Shown piece after piece: positions 60,743 to 64,000 of a DNA stretch of 64,000 bases. The translations under genes were made by a program, and so were the position numbers. The stretch spans positions 62,001 to 126,000 of the forward strand of contig PBMG01000001.1 in NCBI GenBank assembly GCA_002722565.1, written 5' to 3'. The notes below the pieces were generated by a model. The model had not been told where the DNA came from. It worked only from the letters and a program-made list of their open reading frames with translations, and did not search any database. This DNA comes from Acidimicrobiaceae bacterium. GTDB taxonomy: Bacteria; Actinomycetota; Acidimicrobiia; Acidimicrobiales; Poriferisodalaceae. The number at the start of each line of letters is the position of its first letter. The stretch's first letter is position 1.

Positions 60743-61531
60743 ATGGAGATCTTTGGAGTCGTTAACGCATCTTTAGATTCTTTAGCGAAGTTTTCAGTGG
60801 TGTCCAACGAAGAGGAAGCCAGAAAGTATGGGGCGGAACTTCTCTCGCAAGGAGCAGACCACTTAGATCTTGGAGCTCAGGCATCTCATGGAGACGCAAG
60901 TTTCGTTGACCCTGACGAAGAGTGGTCAATACTCGAGAAACCATTGAAAGGTCTGCTCTCTCTTGGCGTAGATGTAGCTATCGACACCTGGCAAGTAGAT
61001 ACAGCTAGGAAGGCCCTTGACGCGGGTGCAGCAGTTCTGAATGCTGCTGATGCTTTACAGGCTGACGAAATGATCGAACTAGCAGCTGAACGAGAGATTC
61101 AAGTTGTGTTGCCTTTCATGCTCGGGCCTGACCCACGGCACCTCAAGCATGTTGAAGGCGATCCGGTCCAAGTAATGGTTGATTGGTTTGACTTGCAACT
61201 AGAGCGAGCGACGAGATGGGGGATACGGGATCGATTGGTTCTAGACCCTGGAACCGGTTTCGCTCCTGCTCATTGGGATTGGGAGGACCGCTTCAAGTAT
61301 CAAAAAGCCATTTACCTCGGTTTGGACAGGTTGCGTCGTTTCGAACTTCCCATTTACGTGCCGATTGCTTGGAAGCAAACCCCGGACAGGTTGGAGTTGG
61401 TTGACTTAGTTTTGGCTCAAGAGGTGGAATACGTCCGAGCTCACATTCCAAAGCAAATTCGTGAACGACATGCGGCAATTCGCGACGGTGTTCCGCTGCC
61501 GATTTCAGATACGTGGCAAGGCTACGAATAA
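60743..61531 (+). CDS. Dihydropteroate-synthase-like (pterin-binding TIM barrel) protein
   Basis: A 262-residue protein that aligns in layout with dihydropteroate synthase: IFGVVNASLDSLAKFS for the MGVLNVTPDSFSDGG start, HLDLGAQAS for DIGGESTRP, VAIDTWQVDTARKALDAGAAVLNAAD for the Asp and Asn pterin contacts, and LDPGTGFA for DPGxGF. The late Lys/Arg motifs SRK and RVHDV are not well preserved (IAWKQTPDR, RAHIPKQIRE). It may bind a pterin or have moved to another function. It follows the MFS gene by nine bases and is likely co-transcribed with it. Confidence 0.7.
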   Translation: MEIFGVVNASLDSLAKFSVVSNEEEARKYGAELLSQGADHLDLGAQASHGDASFVDPDEEWSILEKPLKGLLSLGVDVAIDTWQVDTARKALDAGAAVLNAADALQADEMIELAAEREIQVVLPFMLGPDPRHLKHVEGDPVQVMVDWFDLQLERATRWGIRDRLVLDPGTGFAPAHWDWEDRFKYQKAIYLGLDRLRRFELPIYVPIAWKQTPDRLELVDLVLAQEVEYVRAHIPKQIRERHAAIRDGVPLPISDTWQGYE

Positions 61532-61535
61532 GCAG

Positions 61536-63833
61536 TTAACCGGGCACAGCTTCCAGTCGAGCCCTCACGTGTTTATGGTGGGGTGTTAGAGCTAGCCAGT
61601 CACGGTCCTCCAGGTCAGTCAGTTCGTTTACCGCGACTCCATGGATCTTGTGTTCGCCAGTTTCGTCGGGATATTCCATGCCGAAACCATGAGGCAAACT
61701 GACTTGACCTTCCATCATGGTGTCTGTGATATCGGCAGGGGCTTCGGCTTCACCTCGTTTGGTAATTACTCGAACTCGCTGGCCATCTACAACTCCTATT
61801 CGCTCCGCGTCGACCGGATTGATCCGCAGTGCACCGTCTTTATCCTTCTTACGCCAAGAGGGGTCTCGAATGACGTCATTGACGGTCGAACCACGATGTT
61901 CTCCAGCGGTGAGAACAAATGGGTAAGCATCCGTGGGGGAGGCTGGCTCTTCTGAAGCTAGCCCTTGCAACTCTTCTACCAGTTCTTCTATATGAAGATG
62001 AATCTTGCCATCGGGAGTCTTGATCCGATCAAAGCTCGTCGAATATTCGCTGGTGCTAAACACCATGCCCGATTTGGCCTCGAGTAAAGCATCGAACAAG
62101 TTGCTTGCTAATTCTAAGCCGTCACCTTTTACCCCAGCGGCTCTAATGGCATCTGGAAAGCGCATGGAGGCTTGCATCGCGGAACCAAACATTACGGCTG
62201 CAGGACCCATTTCTCCAAGGCTCCGACCAAGCGAGCGGTATAAAGCCGTTGGAAGTTTGGCACCGAGATCAGGGTTCTCTGCAGATAGCCGTGTAAAGGT
62301 TTCAACAAAAGCCTCGCGACTTTCCTCTGCGGCGTCTGTTAACTCCTGAACGCCTTCTGGTTCTCCACCCATTGCTTCCACTAGCCGAGCGTGGATTTCT
62401 GCTTCGGGCAGCGTGTCACCTAAAGGTTCGAAGATCGGTTGCCTAATGTGGAAGTAGTTTGATGGCATCTCACCGGCAAAGAAAGTTGCCTCGGCCTTTT
62501 CGTACTGTGAACATGCAGGCAGTACATAATCGGCCTGCCGGGCTGTTTCCGTCATTGCGACATCAATTACGACCAAGCAATCCAGCTTGGCAAAGGCCTC
62601 TCGGAACCGCTTGGAGTCTGGCAAAGAGTGAATTGGATTGGAAGACTCAACGATCATGCCTCTAAAGCGGTCCGGATGCTCAGTGTCAATTGCATCAGGA
62701 ATTGCCGCACACGCCACCAGTCCGCAAAGCAATGGGGTTCCAGTGACCGGTTCCGTCGCTCCGTCGGCGCTATGCCCACATATGGGAGCCAGCCGGTTAG
62801 GGATATTCATGCCCCCTTCATTTCCAAAGTTACCGGTAAGCAGATAAAGCAGTCGTTGAAGCCAACTGTTCAGAGTGGAATGCGGCGCCATTTCGATTCC
62901 CAGATCTTCTTCGGTCGCCATTGATCGGGCATTAGCCATTGTTCGAGCAGCTGCCCTTATCTGCTCTTCGTCGATTCCGCATTTGCGTGCGTAGTCAGAA
63001 ATATCAACTTCCTCAAGAAGGGGACGAAGCGCTTCCCAGCCCACGCACTGCTCTTTCAAAAACTTCTCATCGGTTAATCCCTCGTCAACCATTGTGGCCA
63101 ACACTGCGGCTAGGGCCCAGGCATCCGTCCCAGGTTTTACCCGGAGGTGGTGGTCTGAAATATTCGCGGTCTCCGACACCCGTGGATCAAAAACGACGAT
63201 CTTTCGGTCCTCATCATTTTTAATAGCGTTCAACACGTTTCGAGCCTCAGGGAAACCATGGCTATGCCAGGGATTTTTCCCGATGAAAACGGCACAGTCC
63301 GTGTGATGGAAGTCAGGCGATGCACCAATGTCTTGACGGCCAAAGAACTTTCCTTGCACCCAATACATGCCGGTTTTCTCCTGGGCTAAGGCATTACTTC
63401 TATATTGCACTCCTAGGGTCTGTAAAACGCTTCGGGCATAAGCGCCAGGGAAGTGATTGCCTTGGCCTCCACCTCCGTAGTACATAATTTTGTCGCCGCC
63501 GTAAGTGTCGCGGATGCCGACAAGTCGATCGGCTACTTCTTTGATCGCCTGATCCCAACTGATCTCTTGGAAGGTGCCGTCCTCCATCTTTTTCAGCGGG
63601 CCCGTCAGGCGATCGCGGCCATTCTGGTAGTGATTGACTCGAAGGCCCTTTTCGCAGGTATAACCCTTGCTGGCCGGGTGATCTTTATCCCCGCGGACAC
63701 GAGTGATTTCTCGCCCGTCGATTCGAACTTCAATTCCGCAGTTGGCGGAGCACAACACGCAGGCCGTTTTATGCCACTGCTTTGTCGGATCTAGCTCTTC
63801 AGTTGATAGTGCCTCTACCTCGGATTGGCTCAT
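61536..63833 (-). CDS. Molybdopterin oxidoreductase (formate-dehydrogenase-H-like architecture)
   Basis: A 765-residue molybdenum/tungsten enzyme of the DMSO reductase superfamily. The N-terminal [4Fe-4S] site is CVLCSANC...C (CX2CX3C near residue 25 and a fourth Cys in GYTCEKG). The molybdopterin-binding domains follow with GNPW-like GKNPWHSHG, VFDPRVSET and the C-terminal MOLYDOP-type region (LTAGEHRGSTVNDVIRDPSWR, RVRVITKRGEAEAPADI). Where formate dehydrogenases have a Cys or Sec ligand to Mo, the sequence reads SNALAQEKTGMYW, with no Cys, Sec or obvious Ser. No TGA is found in frame. There is no Tat signal, so it is cytoplasmic. ATG 63833 has an AAGGAG site. The substrate is unknown. Confidence 0.85.
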   Translation of the reverse strand: MSQSEVEALSTEELDPTKQWHKTACVLCSANCGIEVRIDGREITRVRGDKDHPASKGYTCEKGLRVNHYQNGRDRLTGPLKKMEDGTFQEISWDQAIKEVADRLVGIRDTYGGDKIMYYGGGGQGNHFPGAYARSVLQTLGVQYRSNALAQEKTGMYWVQGKFFGRQDIGASPDFHHTDCAVFIGKNPWHSHGFPEARNVLNAIKNDEDRKIVVFDPRVSETANISDHHLRVKPGTDAWALAAVLATMVDEGLTDEKFLKEQCVGWEALRPLLEEVDISDYARKCGIDEEQIRAAARTMANARSMATEEDLGIEMAPHSTLNSWLQRLLYLLTGNFGNEGGMNIPNRLAPICGHSADGATEPVTGTPLLCGLVACAAIPDAIDTEHPDRFRGMIVESSNPIHSLPDSKRFREAFAKLDCLVVIDVAMTETARQADYVLPACSQYEKAEATFFAGEMPSNYFHIRQPIFEPLGDTLPEAEIHARLVEAMGGEPEGVQELTDAAEESREAFVETFTRLSAENPDLGAKLPTALYRSLGRSLGEMGPAAVMFGSAMQASMRFPDAIRAAGVKGDGLELASNLFDALLEAKSGMVFSTSEYSTSFDRIKTPDGKIHLHIEELVEELQGLASEEPASPTDAYPFVLTAGEHRGSTVNDVIRDPSWRKKDKDGALRINPVDAERIGVVDGQRVRVITKRGEAEAPADITDTMMEGQVSLPHGFGMEYPDETGEHKIHGVAVNELTDLEDRDWLALTPHHKHVRARLEAVPG

Positions 63834-63989
63834 TGCTGATCTCCTTCCCCTGCGAACATGTTAGATGGCTAACGGCTACGTAACCCATATAAGTGGAGGC
63901 TTGCACGCAAACTCCGCATCTCAACGAGAGTCTGCAACTAAATAGAGCTACCTTGGACCTATCAGTTGACGGGGTTAAGGGGAATTTGA

Positions 63990-64000
63990 ATGCGTGTGCG
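63990..64000 (+). CDS. Start of the next gene, cut by the window end
   Basis: An ATG at 63990 with an AAGGGG site a few bases upstream begins MRV, then the window ends. The preceding 63834-63975 hold no other gene on either strand. Only the start can be seen, so no function is proposed. Confidence 0.4.

Noticed and set aside
61536-63833. Sec-containing formate dehydrogenase.
   Set aside because: The Fe-S and molybdopterin domains are present, but there is no in-frame TGA and no Cys or Sec position in the ligand loop.
1-64000. tRNA, rRNA, tRNA-Sec (selC), CRISPR arrays, insertion sequences and prophage.
   Set aside because: By eye no T-loop GTTCGA pattern with a matching acceptor stem, no repeated spacer pattern and no transposase or integrase motifs were found in the gaps. 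A tRNA-scan would be needed to be certain.

Overview
The window looks like chromosomal DNA of an actinobacterium. My best guess is a marine or freshwater Acidimicrobiia-type lineage, inferred from gene content only and not from any search. The clues are mycothiol-linked enzymes (mycothione reductase, an Rv2466c-like DsbA-family protein), several luciferase-like (LLM, probably F420- or flavin-dependent) oxidoreductases, many acyl-CoA and crotonase enzymes, and frequent GTG/TTG starts. Genes are tightly packed, often with ATGA or GTGA overlaps. I see no rRNA, tRNA, CRISPR array, transposase, integrase or prophage. By eye the base composition is near 50% GC (not computed).

Region 1 (1-12.7 kb). 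After the 3' part of mycothione reductase comes a long minus-strand run. Read in transcription order it is serB, a crotonase, an ArsC-family protein, a tandem glycine riboswitch, gcvT, gcvP, a DinB-like protein, a nucleoside hydrolase, selD, a J-domain protein, a NadD/CoaD-type nucleotidyltransferase and a 2OG-Fe(II) oxygenase. Two of these genes carry an in-frame UGA exactly at the catalytic cysteine position: selD (UGA at 4311-4309) and the ArsC-like gene (UGA at 10685-10683). Simple ORF calling starts both genes after the UGA and loses their active sites. With UGA read as selenocysteine both become full-length family members, and the ArsC-like gene has a 7-bp hairpin with a GGUC loop downstream of the UGA. 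This is the most notable feature of the window.

Region 2 (12.9-19.5 kb) holds a YeiH-type membrane protein, a serine hydrolase, an LLM oxidoreductase, a PPOX-fold protein, the DsbA-family protein and two alpha/beta hydrolases. Region 3 (19.5-26.2 kb) has a NUDIX hydrolase followed by a benzoate-degradation block: boxB, boxC and a divergent benzoate-CoA ligase. BoxA is not in the window. A three-part esterase follows. Region 4 (26.3-36.4 kb) has two crotonases, a methyltransferase, an acyl-CoA ligase, an epoxide hydrolase, typA and two LLM oxidoreductases. Region 5 (36.4-45.6 kb) has hisC, an aldehyde dehydrogenase, an aromatic amino acid decarboxylase, an SDR, a cupin, a methyltransferase, an SnoaL-like protein, an APH-type kinase, ung and an unrecognised protein.

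Region 6 (45.8-57.6 kb) is an acid/CoA catabolic zone: D-aminoacylase-type amidohydrolase, class III CoA-transferase, 2-hydroxyacid dehydrogenase, keto-acid hydratase, TesB thioesterase, three acyl-CoA dehydrogenases (two as an overlapping pair), a crotonase without catalytic glutamates, a hot-dog thioesterase, an SDR and an SCP2-like protein. Region 7 (57.6-64 kb) holds ilvD, an MFS exporter, a divergent dihydropteroate-synthase-like protein and a large molybdopterin oxidoreductase. The last 11 bases are probably the start of another gene.
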